Notes: generated from the letters alone by a model not told the origin. A stretch of DNA of 64,000 nt from Bacteroidota bacterium (GCA_018267575.1 JAFDYF010000111.1:1-64000); one strand, 5' to 3'. Positions 44,583 to 53,410 are shown, counted from the stretch's first letter. Numbers and translations: made by a program.

Positions 44583-44700
44583 TTGAAAGGTTGAATAGTA
44601 GATCAGTTGAATTATTGGAACCTTGCGTTCAGCGTACTGCGTTCGGCATTCCGCGTATAGGATTTATTTTTCTTTCGTTCTTTTCTTTGCGTCCTTTGTG
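44583..44700. repeat. Mixed period-7/period-9 degenerate repeat
   Basis: Six successive heptamers run from 44622 to 44663, most ending in GCGT or similar (CTTGCGT, TCAGCGT, ACTGCGT, TCGGCAT, TCCGCGT, ATAGGAT). Towards 44687-44704 two nonamer units follow (TTGCGTCCT, TTGTGTCAA), like those at 49156 and 49295. The frame here is open by chance and should not be read as coding. Confidence 0.6.
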
Positions 44701-44716
44701 TCAAACTTTTTTATTC

Positions 44717-45457
44717 ATGCAAATTTTTCCTCTTACTGAAGGTGCTTTTACAGTAGGCAAATCAAAAAAATTTATCCCTTTTGATAAGGAGAATGATGAA
44801 TTGCAGCAAAGGGAAACAGGTAGTTTGTTGGTAGAGGTGCAACCTTTTGCGATCGTAACTTCAGAAGATATACTGGTATTGGATACGGGTTTGGGCATGG
44901 AAGAAAATGGTAAGCTCCAAATCCATCAAAACCTGTTGAGGGTAGGCGTCGACCCATTAAGTGTAACCAAAGTGTTGATGAGCCATTTGCATAAAGATCA
45001 TGCTGGTGGTATTAGCCGAACAAACCATGCAACTGGAAAAAGGGAACTCAGTTTTCCCAATGCCCGATATTATATTCAGCAACAGGAACTGGATTTTGCT
45101 TTTGAAAAAGGATTCCCTTCCTATATAATAGAAGATCTGGAATGTCTGCGCGATAATGACCAAGTGGTTTTATTGCATGGCAATGGAGTGATTGATGGCT
45201 ATATCAAATACGAACTGACTGGGGCGCATTGCCCCTTCCATCAAGTGTTCTGGATAGTGGATTCGGGCGAGAAAGTTTTTTTTGGGGCCGATGTAGCACC
45301 GCAACTACAGCAAATGAAAAGTAGGTTTGTTGCTAAATATGATTATGACGGAAAAAAATCCATGGAACTGCGAAGACAATGGTGGCAACAGGGACAAGAG
45401 GAGAAATGGTCTTTTTTGTTTTACCATGATATCAAGATGCCTATATTCATGGGTTGA
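44717..45457 (+). CDS. MBL-fold metallohydrolase
   Basis: A 246-residue cytosolic metallo-beta-lactamase-fold enzyme. ATG 44717 gives MQIFPLTEGAFTVGKSKKF; upstream frame belongs to the repeat region. The metal motif is SHLHKDHAGG (HxHxDH), with a further His in LTGAHCPFHQV, Asp in FFGADVAPQ and a C-terminal His in FLFYHDIK. LDTGLGMEENGKLQ places it near lactonase- or hydrolase-like members. Role unknown. Confidence 0.85.
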   Translation: MQIFPLTEGAFTVGKSKKFIPFDKENDELQQRETGSLLVEVQPFAIVTSEDILVLDTGLGMEENGKLQIHQNLLRVGVDPLSVTKVLMSHLHKDHAGGISRTNHATGKRELSFPNARYYIQQQELDFAFEKGFPSYIIEDLECLRDNDQVVLLHGNGVIDGYIKYELTGAHCPFHQVFWIVDSGEKVFFGADVAPQLQQMKSRFVAKYDYDGKKSMELRRQWWQQGQEEKWSFLFYHDIKMPIFMG

Positions 45458-45468
45458 TTTGTGTAGGC

Positions 45469-45500
45469 AAAAAAAAGGCCTGCTCTTGAAAGAGCCGGCC
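45469..45500 (-). terminator. Intrinsic terminator for the sigma/anti-sigma operon
   Basis: GGCCTGCTCTT and AGAGCCGGCC form a stem with one mismatch and a GAA loop. On the minus strand it is followed by eight T residues (45469-45476). It lies 95 bases after the Spy-like gene stop and 12 bases after the MBL gene stop on the other strand. Confidence 0.85.
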
Positions 45501-45594
45501 GTTGCTAACCTATGAAAAACACCTACTTCAAATGTCGTTCATAGGTCATTCCAAAATAAAATTAATCGGTAAACTAGCAAAAAGTATGGGTTAG

Positions 45595-46035
45595 TTACGG
45601 CTTTAGCAAGGAACGCCTTTGTTGTTGTAACCTCATATTATTTCTTCTTTGCATAAGTTCCCTGGTTACAAAGGCCCCAAATTCTTTTTCGCTGCGAAAG
45701 AACAAATCGGCTTTTTGAGGAGACAATACTTTTGAAAACTCACCACTGTATTTTTTTCTTACATTCAATATTTTTTCATCTACTTCCAAATCCGGTTCAC
45801 TATTTAGATTGGCTTCTTTTCTAACGCTTCTTATTTCTGATGCATACTGGTTATACACCGGCCAAAACCTTTGTGCTTCTTCCGGACTAAGGTTTAATCT
45901 TTTAGTGATATAGGCAATTTTCAAGGACTCAAGCCGATTGCCGTTTGGTTGCTGTTTTGAATTTTCCAAATCCTGTGCAACCACTGCCAAACCGAGCCAG
46001 CAAATGATGCCTAATATGATTCCAATCTTTTTCAT
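45595..46035 (-). CDS. Spy/CpxP-like periplasmic protein
   Basis: A 146-residue exported protein with a Sec signal (cleavage near AVVAQD). The mature part is helical and charged, with LNLSPEEAQRFWPVYNQYAS near residues 48-67 and an Arg/Gln-rich tail ending in RRSLLKP. This resembles periplasmic LTXXQ/Spy-like proteins encoded beside envelope-stress sigma operons. It is the third gene after an ECF sigma factor and its probable anti-sigma, with 7 bases from the latter, so it may modulate that circuit or act as a chaperone. Confidence 0.68.
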   Translation of the reverse strand: MKKIGIILGIICWLGLAVVAQDLENSKQQPNGNRLESLKIAYITKRLNLSPEEAQRFWPVYNQYASEIRSVRKEANLNSEPDLEVDEKILNVRKKYSGEFSKVLSPQKADLFFRSEKEFGAFVTRELMQRRNNMRLQQQRRSLLKP

Positions 46036-46042
46036 CGTATAA

Positions 46043-47227
46043 TTAATTCGTTGGCAATTCTTTTATTGAATAATGATCATTCACATATTGTTGAAGTTCG
46101 CTATCGGGCACATCGGCCAACATATCATCTACCGTGGCTTCCGTTAGGTCCAGCGATGCCATATTGTTGCTGCTGCTATCCACAATAGGAACATTATGGC
46201 TTTGCAAGTAGTTCAGGATATCCTCATCCTTTGTATTGTGCAGGCTATCGGCCAATTGGCTAGCATCCAGTTTTGCCAATGCAGTATATGGTTTCCTATA
46301 ATTCAGAACAAAGAGAGTAGAACTGGCAATAATCCCAACCACGATTGCAGCGGCTGCATAGCGGAGCCAATTTCTTTTTGTTTGTATAGAAACGACTTTT
46401 GCCTGCGCTGGTTGCTTAGCTACTTTAAGTAATATGCTTTCGGGCAGGGTTTTAAAATAGCCAATCGGAGCCTCATACGTGCTCTTATTTCTAAGACTCT
46501 CCATGAGGGGCGAATGATTTTCCAATTCATCATTCACAAAATCAACCGCCTTGGCACCTCCCACTATATTTTCTGAAAGTCCGGAAAAATATCCATCAGG
46601 CATACTGAAGGGAAGTTTTTTCCCGATGCTACTTAAGAGCGGGGAAAGATTTTCCAATTCTGATGTGGCTGTATGCGCTTCTGCAGCCTTGATGCGGCTC
46701 ATTACACTATCTGAAAAATTTTCAAAATATCCGTTGGGTAGGCTAAAAGAGGTATCCCTTACCAAATTTTCTAATGAGGGGGCAATTTCTTTTAGTTCCT
46801 GACTGACCTCATTAGGATTGGATGCTTTGATCTTATCGAGTAGGTTAGTGGCAAAATTTTCAAAATAGCCAGTTGGTACAGTAAAGCTGATTTGCTTATC
46901 GGCATTATGTAAGATTGGGGAAATTTCCTCATCTATGGGAGTTGCTTCGTTTGCAGATTGTAGCTTTTTGATTAAACTTTCTGAAAAACCATCAAAATAA
47001 CCTTGCGGAACACGGAAAGGGCTTGGCTTACCAATTGATTGGCTCAACAATCCTGATAAGCTTTCCATTTCGCTTTTTACAGAGCCAGCTTCAATCATCG
47101 AAAGAACAGCGCTTGCAAAATTTTCAAAATAACCATTGGGCGCTTCGAAGACATTGTCGTTGCTAATTTTTGCTACGGTTGGGCTAATTTCTGTCAATTC
47201 ATTCCATATTTCCGCTTGGGGTCTCAC
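46043..47227 (-). CDS. Membrane anti-sigma-like protein with six GYF repeats
   Basis: A 394-residue protein starting at GTG 47227. The cytosolic part (1-285) consists of six repeats of about 45 residues, each with P-x-GYF followed by an aromatic or leucine and a short helix; GYF begins at residues 32, 76, 120, 166, 212 and 256. A single TM segment lies at 287-308 and about 85 residues are periplasmic. Related Bacteroidota proteins beside ECF sigma genes carry one or few such motifs. It sits 30 bases after the sigma gene, so an anti-sigma function is likely but inferred from position and topology. Confidence 0.72.
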   Translation of the reverse strand: MRPQAEIWNELTEISPTVAKISNDNVFEAPNGYFENFASAVLSMIEAGSVKSEMESLSGLLSQSIGKPSPFRVPQGYFDGFSESLIKKLQSANEATPIDEEISPILHNADKQISFTVPTGYFENFATNLLDKIKASNPNEVSQELKEIAPSLENLVRDTSFSLPNGYFENFSDSVMSRIKAAEAHTATSELENLSPLLSSIGKKLPFSMPDGYFSGLSENIVGGAKAVDFVNDELENHSPLMESLRNKSTYEAPIGYFKTLPESILLKVAKQPAQAKVVSIQTKRNWLRYAAAAIVVGIIASSTLFVLNYRKPYTALAKLDASQLADSLHNTKDEDILNYLQSHNVPIVDSSSNNMASLDLTEATVDDMLADVPDSELQQYVNDHYSIKELPTN

Positions 47228-47257
47228 GTAATTGAGAAGGTTTTTGTTAATAAAAGT

Positions 47258-47821
47258 TTAATGATTCAAAATATAATCTTCAATTTTTTTTACTGCGTGG
47301 TGATAGGAGGCTTTCAGTGCTCCTTCGGAGGTTTCCAGCACACGGCTCATCTCCTCATAGGGCATTTCGTCATAATATCGTAAACTGAACACAGCACGTT
47401 GTTTTTCAGGTAATTGTTGAATAGCCAACTGAAGTTTCCATTCTAGTTTATTAGCATCGAAATTACTGTCGGCCTTCACTTTGTTCTCCAGTCCAGCTTC
47501 CACATCGCTCAAGGATACGGCTGATTTTCTTTTTTGCTGATCCAGAAAGCTCAGGCATTCATTGGTGGCGATCCTATATAGCCAAGTGTACAATTGGGCG
47601 TCTTCCCTAAAATTTTGCAGTCCGTTCCAGACACGGATAAAGACGTTCTGGAGCACATCGTTGGCGTCTTCATGTTCCACCACCATCCTACGTACATGCC
47701 AGTAAAGCTTTTCCTGATATTTCTTTATGATGGATGTGAAAGCTTTTTCTTTGGTAGCAGGTTCACGAAACTGCACCAATAGCTCCGTATCAGTAGCGGT
47801 GACCGCCATAAGGTTAGCCAT
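47258..47821 (-). CDS. ECF sigma factor, RpoE-like
   Basis: A 187-residue sigma-70 factor. Region 2 shows HEDANDVLQNVFIRVWNGLQ and LYTWLYRIATNECLSFLDQQ; region 4 shows LPEKQRAVFSLRYYDEMPYE and a helix-turn-helix with TSEGALKASYHHAVKKIED. It heads an operon with the GYF-repeat membrane protein and the Spy-like protein, an arrangement typical of envelope-stress control. A second ATG at codon 5 is also possible. The 153 bases upstream show no clear element. Confidence 0.93.
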   Translation of the reverse strand: MANLMAVTATDTELLVQFREPATKEKAFTSIIKKYQEKLYWHVRRMVVEHEDANDVLQNVFIRVWNGLQNFREDAQLYTWLYRIATNECLSFLDQQKRKSAVSLSDVEAGLENKVKADSNFDANKLEWKLQLAIQQLPEKQRAVFSLRYYDEMPYEEMSRVLETSEGALKASYHHAVKKIEDYILNH

Positions 47822-47974
47822 TTAATAAGATTAAATTAGATAAATAAAAAGCACAATGGTTTAAAACGTTCGGATGTACTGAATATGATTCCATTACTGA
47901 AGTATTTACGATACTTTTCCGAATTGTCCGTTTTAAAACGCCTTTAATGAGGTAGATGATGGACGATTCGTATC

Positions 47975-48934
47975 CTATTTTGATTTTTTGGCCATCACTT
48001 TTTCCACGGCAGCAATAATATGCTGCGAGGTAAGGCCATATTTTTCCAACAATTGGTCGGGTGTGCCACTTTCCCCAAAAGTATCATTGGTACCCACATA
48101 TTCGATTGGGATAGGGAAGTTTTTGGCTGCAATCTGGGCAATAGAATCGCCCAACCCGCCAATGATATTATGTTCCTCGGCAGTAACAGCACATTTGGTT
48201 TTGCTGATAGATTTGATTATCGCCTCCGTATCAATGGGCTTGATGGTATGTATATTGATTACCTCAACAGATAATCCTTTTTCCTGTAAGGCTTGGCCGG
48301 CTTCAATGGCTTTCCATACCAAATGCCCACAGGCAAAAATGCTAACATCCGTTCCTTCGGAAAAAATTTGGGCTTTGCCGATCTCAAAGGGTAGGTCGGA
48401 AGTGAAGATTGGCCATACTGGTCTTCCAAAACGGAGGTATACAGGTCCTTGATAATCTGCTATGGCTATGGTAGCGGCCTTGGTTTGGGCATAATCGCAG
48501 GGAACAATCACGGTCATGCCGGGCAACATTTTCATCATGCCGATATCCTCGAGTATCTGGTGCGTAGCGCCATCTTCGCCCAATGTAAGACCGGCATGGG
48601 AGGCGCATATTTTTACATTCTTTCCGGAATAGGCAACGGACTGGCGGATTTGGTCATATACCCGACCGGTGGAAAAATTGGCGAAAGTAGTGGTAAAGGG
48701 AACCTTGCCTCCAATGGTAAGCCCAGCGGCCACCCCAATCATATTTGCTTCGGCGATGCCACATTGTAAAAAACGTTCTGGAAATTCCTTGATGAACTGC
48801 TGAAGTTTTAGTGAGCCAGCTAGATCGGCCGTAAGGGCTACCACATTGGGATTTTTTCTAGCCACTTCCACAATCCCATCCCCAAAACCACTCCTCGTAT
48901 CTTTTTTGCCTGTTACCTGAATATCTTTTAACAT
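47975..48934 (-). CDS. Transketolase, C-terminal subunit
   Basis: A 319-residue protein corresponding to the PYR-binding and C-terminal domains of transketolase (TRSGFGDGIVEVARKNPNVV, CGIAEANMIGVAAGLTIGGK, HAGLTLGEDGATHQILEDIG). Transketolase moves two-carbon units in the pentose phosphate pathway with thiamine diphosphate. The N-terminal subunit with the cofactor pyrophosphate site is not here; it is usually encoded directly upstream, but 400 bases of repeats lie there instead. The partner must be elsewhere on the genome. Confidence 0.9.
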   Translation of the reverse strand: MLKDIQVTGKKDTRSGFGDGIVEVARKNPNVVALTADLAGSLKLQQFIKEFPERFLQCGIAEANMIGVAAGLTIGGKVPFTTTFANFSTGRVYDQIRQSVAYSGKNVKICASHAGLTLGEDGATHQILEDIGMMKMLPGMTVIVPCDYAQTKAATIAIADYQGPVYLRFGRPVWPIFTSDLPFEIGKAQIFSEGTDVSIFACGHLVWKAIEAGQALQEKGLSVEVINIHTIKPIDTEAIIKSISKTKCAVTAEEHNIIGGLGDSIAQIAAKNFPIPIEYVGTNDTFGESGTPDQLLEKYGLTSQHIIAAVEKVMAKKSK

Positions 48935-49104
48935 GAACTATTATTTATCTGTTTATGCTGTTGCCCTAATGGGGTTTATAGCAGCAAAAGTAAAAGTTTA
49001 AAACAATCGTACAAAGATAAGTTCTTTATGGCCCGGAAATCTCTTTGTGTGAAAATGACCTCTGCGCCAGACCCCTCTCCACTAAGTGGGAGGATTGGGA
49101 GAAT

Positions 49105-49330
49105 AGTTGATAAGTTGATTGGGTTAAATGTTTTTGCCGCGTCAAGCTTTAAGCGTTGCGCCCTTTGTCTCCTCTGTGCCCTTTGCGTGAAACAAAAAAA
49201 TAACCGCAGAGACCGGGAGACAAAAATGAGTTGATAAGTTGATTGGGTTAAATGTTTTTTGCCGCGTCAAGCTTTAAGCTTTCAGCATCAAGCGTTGCGC
49301 CCTTTGTCTCCTTTGCGCTCTTTGTGTGAA
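49105..49330. repeat. Two direct copies of a composite period-7/period-9 element
   Basis: Copies 49105-49191 and 49229-49330 share AGTTGATAAGTTGATTGGG, a TTTTTGCCGCGTCAAGC run and nonamer tails (TTGCGCCCT, TTGTCTCCT and so on). Heptamers of the type nnnAAGC number three in copy 1 (49141-49161) and five in copy 2 (49266-49300), so whole 7-base units were gained or lost. After copy 1, GCAGAGACC and GGGAGACAA (49206-49223) are inverted nonamers. The gap 48935-49337 contains no gene. Confidence 0.75.
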
Positions 49331-49337
49331 ATCCTCT

Positions 49338-50393
49338 TTAATTCAGCTCTGAGAATTTACCGTTATAGAATTTTTCGTCCACTTTCAATTTCTGTTCCCA
49401 TTTCCAAGCGGTAGCCATCATGTCTTCCAGGGTGAACTTGGGGTTCCAACCTAATTTGGTTCGGGCAAGGGTATTATCAGCATAGATAGCTACCACATCG
49501 CCGGCACGGCGTGGACCGATAGAATAGTTCAGAGCAAGACCACTCACTTTTTCAAAAGCCTTGATGGCTTCCAGCACAGTTACCCCATTTCCAGAACCCA
49601 GGTTGAATACCTCACATTTCAGATCGCTTTTTTTGCCGATCAAATATTCAAGCCCCAAAGTATGGGCGTGGGCAATATCGCATACATGAATAAAATCGCG
49701 GATGCATGAACCATCTCTTGTGGGATAGTCGTTTCCGTGAACCGTCATTTTGGATAATTTGCCAATGGCCGTTTGGGTAATGGCGGGGATCAGGTTGGCA
49801 GGCCTTCCTATCGGTAATTCCCCAATCAGGATGCTGGGGTGAGCACCCACCGGATTAAAATAACGGAGCAAAATACATTTGGTATTGGCCGCCTTTGAAA
49901 ACTCATTAATAATCTGCTCGCCCATTTGCTTCGTATAACCATAAGGCGATTCGGCAGGTTTGGGCGGTGTCAGTTCGGTAACTGGGATCTCGTTAGGGTT
50001 GCCATATACAGTACAGGAAGAAGAAAAAACAAAATTGGGGATATCAAATTCCTGCACACATTTTAAAAGATTGATGAGTGATACGAGATTGTTCTCAAAA
50101 TACATCAATGGCTGCTGCACAGATTCGCCCACTGCTTTATAAGCGGCAAAATGGATAATACCGGATATATCATCGTTCTCTGCAAAAATGGCATAGGTGT
50201 CATCAAAATTGCAAAGATCAACCTTATAGTTCTTGATTTTCTTTCCAGTTATTTTTTCAACACCTTCCAAGATTCGGGGATTCGATCGGGAATTGTTATC
50301 AACGCAAATCACTTCGAACCCATTTTCTATCAAATCCACAATCGTGTGTGACCCAATATACCCACAACCTCCTGTAACAAGAATTTTATTCAT
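49338..50393 (-). CDS. galE: UDP-glucose 4-epimerase
   Basis: A 351-residue short-chain dehydrogenase-type epimerase converting UDP-glucose and UDP-galactose with bound NAD. GGCGYIGSHTIVDL is the Rossmann loop; the catalytic Ser-Tyr-Lys is in VFSSSCTVYG and SPYGYTKQMGEQI; RYFNPVGAHPS and CIRDFIHVCDIAHAH are family signatures. It follows rfbA after 43 bases, so both are probably one nucleotide-sugar operon. Confidence 0.95.
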   Translation of the reverse strand: MNKILVTGGCGYIGSHTIVDLIENGFEVICVDNNSRSNPRILEGVEKITGKKIKNYKVDLCNFDDTYAIFAENDDISGIIHFAAYKAVGESVQQPLMYFENNLVSLINLLKCVQEFDIPNFVFSSSCTVYGNPNEIPVTELTPPKPAESPYGYTKQMGEQIINEFSKAANTKCILLRYFNPVGAHPSILIGELPIGRPANLIPAITQTAIGKLSKMTVHGNDYPTRDGSCIRDFIHVCDIAHAHTLGLEYLIGKKSDLKCEVFNLGSGNGVTVLEAIKAFEKVSGLALNYSIGPRRAGDVVAIYADNTLARTKLGWNPKFTLEDMMATAWKWEQKLKVDEKFYNGKFSELN

Positions 50394-50436
50394 TCGTAAA
50401 CAGTGTTTTTATTCCTTAAAAATACGATAAGACCAA

Positions 50437-51300
50437 TTATGGATTGATGATGTTCAACAAATATTCCCCATAGCCACTTTTGATCAGCGGTTTGGCCATC
50501 AGTTCCACCTGTTCTTTATTAATGAAACCTTTTCGGTAAGCAATTTCTTCAATACAGGCAATTTTGATACCCTGTCTTTGTTCGATCACCTGCACAAATT
50601 GAGAAGCCTGCATCAGCGAATCGAAAGTGCCAGTATCGAGCCAAGCCGTGCCGCGGTCCATGATTGAAACCTTCAATTTCCCCCGCTTTAAATATTCTTT
50701 GTTCACATCAGTGATTTCATATTCACCTCTTGGTGAAGGCTGCAGATTTTTGGCTATGTTTACCACTTCGTTATCATAAAAATATAAACCGGGAACGGCA
50801 TAATTACTTTTCGGCTTTGCTGGTTTTTCTTCAATGGAAATCGCGTTCATGTCCTTGTCGAATTCAACCACCCCGTAGCGTTCGGGATCGCTGACATGAT
50901 AGGCATAAACAATCCCACCGTTTGGATGGGTGTTTTTTTCCAGTTGCATGCCCAATCCCGCTCCATAAAAAATATTGTCGCCCAAAACAAGAGCCACATG
51001 GTCCTTGCCAATAAATTTTTCACCAATCACAAAAGCTTGGGCAAGCCCGTTTGGTTTGGGCTGTTCTTCATAGAACAATTTGAGCCCGAGTTGTGAGCCA
51101 TCCCCAAACAATTTTTTGAAAAGGGGGAGGTCATGCGGTGTAGAAATAATCAAGATTTCATTGATACCGGCCATCATCAATGTGGACAGCGGATAATATA
51201 TCATGGGTTTATCATAAACAGGCATAATCTGTTTGCTGATAGCATAAGTGATCGGGTGAAGCCTGGTTCCGGAGCCGCCTGCCAAAATGATACCTTTCAT
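50437..51300 (-). CDS. rfbA: Glucose-1-phosphate thymidylyltransferase
   Basis: A 287-residue nucleotidyltransferase making dTDP-glucose, first step of dTDP-rhamnose synthesis. GGSGTRLHPITYAISKQIMP is the nucleotide-binding signature; VYDKPMIYYPLSTLM, VLGDNIFYGAGLG and TAWLDTGTFDSLMQAS are diagnostic. The length is standard. The other rfb genes are not in the window. Its promoter region merges with a large period-7 element. Confidence 0.96.
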   Translation of the reverse strand: MKGIILAGGSGTRLHPITYAISKQIMPVYDKPMIYYPLSTLMMAGINEILIISTPHDLPLFKKLFGDGSQLGLKLFYEEQPKPNGLAQAFVIGEKFIGKDHVALVLGDNIFYGAGLGMQLEKNTHPNGGIVYAYHVSDPERYGVVEFDKDMNAISIEEKPAKPKSNYAVPGLYFYDNEVVNIAKNLQPSPRGEYEITDVNKEYLKRGKLKVSIMDRGTAWLDTGTFDSLMQASQFVQVIEQRQGIKIACIEEIAYRKGFINKEQVELMAKPLIKSGYGEYLLNIINP

Positions 51301-51359
51301 AAAATGATTTAATTGGCTGCCAAAGTAGTAAAGATTGGCGAATAATAAAAAAGCAGTTG

Positions 51360-51520
51360 AGTCTTTAGTCGGGAGTTCGCAGTCGAGAGTCGATAGTTGG
51401 TAGTTTTTGGTCTGTAGTTCAAAGTTGATAGTCAGTTGTCAATAGCTTTTGGACTCTGGGCTCCTAACTCCTGACTCTTGACTAACGACTATTGACTCCT
51501 GACCAAACACTCCCGACAAT
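51360..51520. repeat. Large period-7 inverted element
   Basis: Ten consecutive heptamers of type AGTYnnn occupy 51360-51429 (one is GGTCTGT). After 21 bases, ten consecutive heptamers of type nnACTnn occupy 51451-51520 (GGACTCT, GGGCTCC, TAACTCC, TGACTCT, TGACTAA, CGACTAT, TGACTCC, TGACCAA, ACACTCC, CGACAAT). The second half is of reverse-complement type to the first. It fills the gap between the phosphate transporter and rfbA. Confidence 0.85.
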
Positions 51521-51523
51521 TCT

Positions 51524-52555
51524 TCATGCAAACAAATTATGCATCAACATATGGAAAATAAAATAATATACCGCAGCCAGAAAAGCACTCACAGGTATGG
51601 TGAGTATCCATGCCCAAAGTAAGTTGATGGTAACCCCCCAACGCACTGCAGAAATACGGCGTGTGGCGCCTACCCCAATAATAGAGCCGGTGATGGTATG
51701 GGTGGTACTAACGGGGATGCCTAGCTTTTCGGTAAAGAACAAGGTTAATGCCCCAGCTGTTTCGGCGCTTACCCCTTCCAATGGTGTCACTTTGGTAATG
51801 CGTGAACCCATGGTTTTTACGATTTTCCAACCACCGCTCAAAGTGCCTAGTGCAATCGCCGTAAAACAGGCAAAAGGCACCCAGTTGGGAACATGTTTGA
51901 TATTATCCAGATTGCCATTGGCAACCATAGCCGCTGCGATAATGCCCAGCACTTTCTGTGCGTCATTGCCGCCATGTCCCAAACTAAACAGGGCTGAAGA
52001 TACCAATTGCAAACGACGGAACCAATTGTCGGCCTTATACGGATTGGCCCTACGGCATATATTAATAATGACCACTGTAATAATATATCCGACGATCATC
52101 CCAATAATTGGCGCGAGAAAAATAAAAAGAAAAATGGGAATGACTTTACCATAGTTGATCACCGATTCACCCTGACTGGTAAAACTTCCCGCATGCGTGA
52201 TAGCTGCACCCATAAATCCTCCCAACAGTGTATGCGAAGAACTGGAGGGGATCCCAAACCACCAAGTGAGTAGGTTCCAGGTAATAGCCGCTAACAAACC
52301 CGCCAATATAACCCCCAACGTAATGAAATGCGCATTTACCGATTTGGCGATGCTATTGCCGATTTTAAATTCCCCAAAATAATATTTGGAAATAAAGAAA
52401 GCTGCAAAATTGAAAAGGGCTGCCCAAAGCACCGCTTGAAAAGGTGTCAAAACTTTGGTGGAAACAATGGTGGCGATGGAATTGGCAGCATCATGAAAGC
52501 CATTGATAAAATCAAACACCAGTGCAAGAACGATGATAACAACCAGAAATGTCAT
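51524..52555 (-). CDS. Inorganic phosphate transporter, PiT family
   Basis: A 343-residue inner-membrane phosphate:cation symporter. Both inverted-repeat signatures are present: DFINGFHDAANSIATIVSTK near the N-terminus and SLGHGGNDAQKVLGIIAAAM in the middle, with GIPVSTTHTITGSIIGVGAT near the end. It is shorter than E. coli PitA because the central cytosolic loop is reduced. The DUF47 gene lies 92 bases upstream on the same strand. Confidence 0.95.
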   Translation of the reverse strand: MTFLVVIIVLALVFDFINGFHDAANSIATIVSTKVLTPFQAVLWAALFNFAAFFISKYYFGEFKIGNSIAKSVNAHFITLGVILAGLLAAITWNLLTWWFGIPSSSSHTLLGGFMGAAITHAGSFTSQGESVINYGKVIPIFLFIFLAPIIGMIVGYIITVVIINICRRANPYKADNWFRRLQLVSSALFSLGHGGNDAQKVLGIIAAAMVANGNLDNIKHVPNWVPFACFTAIALGTLSGGWKIVKTMGSRITKVTPLEGVSAETAGALTLFFTEKLGIPVSTTHTITGSIIGVGATRRISAVRWGVTINLLWAWILTIPVSAFLAAVYYFIFHMLMHNLFA

Positions 52556-52647
52556 AAGCTGGAAATTGGCAAATATGAAAACTACTTAATTACTCAATGA
52601 TGCTTTTGTTATCTACACTTTGCTGCATTGATTCATTTTCAAATTTA

Positions 52648-53295
52648 TTATGCATATTTAATAATAATGGATTCGATAACGTTTGCCGCATCTTCACATT
52701 TGTCTGTTACGATTTCCATTACCTGATAGATTTCTCTTTTCTTGATCACTTCCTTCGCGTCTGCTTCGTTTTCGAAGAGGCGTTCGATACTCATGTCAAA
52801 AATATCATCAGCTTGGTTCTCGATGCTGTTCACCTTCACCAAGGCATCGGTGATCTTGCGCATATCGCGCATATTGCGCAATTCCTTTACAGCGTTTTTT
52901 ATTTGCTCGGCTGACTGCTCAATCAAATCGGCCATTTTCTGAATGCCCGTATCGTTGGGGTTTACTTTGTAGAAGTTGATTTTTTTTGCTGATGCATAGA
53001 TATAATCGCAGATATCGTCGAGGGAGGTTGCCAAATAATGGATATCCTCCCGATCGAAAGGCGTAATAAAATTTCTGCCCAGTTCCGTGAAGATACGGTG
53101 GGTAAGGTCGTCGTTCACATGCTCTTGGTCTTCCAGTTTTGAAATGATGGCAGCTCTTTTATCAAAATCGATTTCGGCCACTACTTCTTTCATCAGTCTT
53201 CCCATATTGGCCACGCCTTCTGCCACCTCTTCAAAAAGTGAATAAAAGACCTTGTCCTTGGGCATAAAAATCTGCATGATAGAGTTCAACGACAT
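52648..53295 (-). CDS. DUF47 (PhoU-like) partner of the phosphate transporter
   Basis: A 215-residue all-helical cytosolic protein of the DUF47/YkaA family. Two PhoU-like metal motifs are visible: LEDQEHVNDDLTHRIFTELG (E...D in the first half) and VNSIENQADDIFDMSIERLF (E...DD in the second). DUF47 proteins are regularly encoded before pit genes and probably regulate them. Confidence 0.92.
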   Translation of the reverse strand: MSLNSIMQIFMPKDKVFYSLFEEVAEGVANMGRLMKEVVAEIDFDKRAAIISKLEDQEHVNDDLTHRIFTELGRNFITPFDREDIHYLATSLDDICDYIYASAKKINFYKVNPNDTGIQKMADLIEQSAEQIKNAVKELRNMRDMRKITDALVKVNSIENQADDIFDMSIERLFENEADAKEVIKKREIYQVMEIVTDKCEDAANVIESIIIKYA

Positions 53296-53410
53296 GAAAC
53301 AATAATTTGGGTAAAAATAGAATTATGCATAAGTTTTTACAAATAATAATATAAAATTGATAAAGGCAGTGATTTTTTAATCCAAAAAATTCTTATCAAT
53401 AGAATTTGGG

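Noticed and set aside
49028..49234. Frame of 68 codons upstream of the transketolase half
   Set aside because: It is read through the period-7/9 repeat and has low-complexity Cys/Leu-rich content.
51360..51520. CRISPR array
   Set aside because: Units are only 7 bases long and degenerate, with no constant repeat and spacer, and no cas genes are present.
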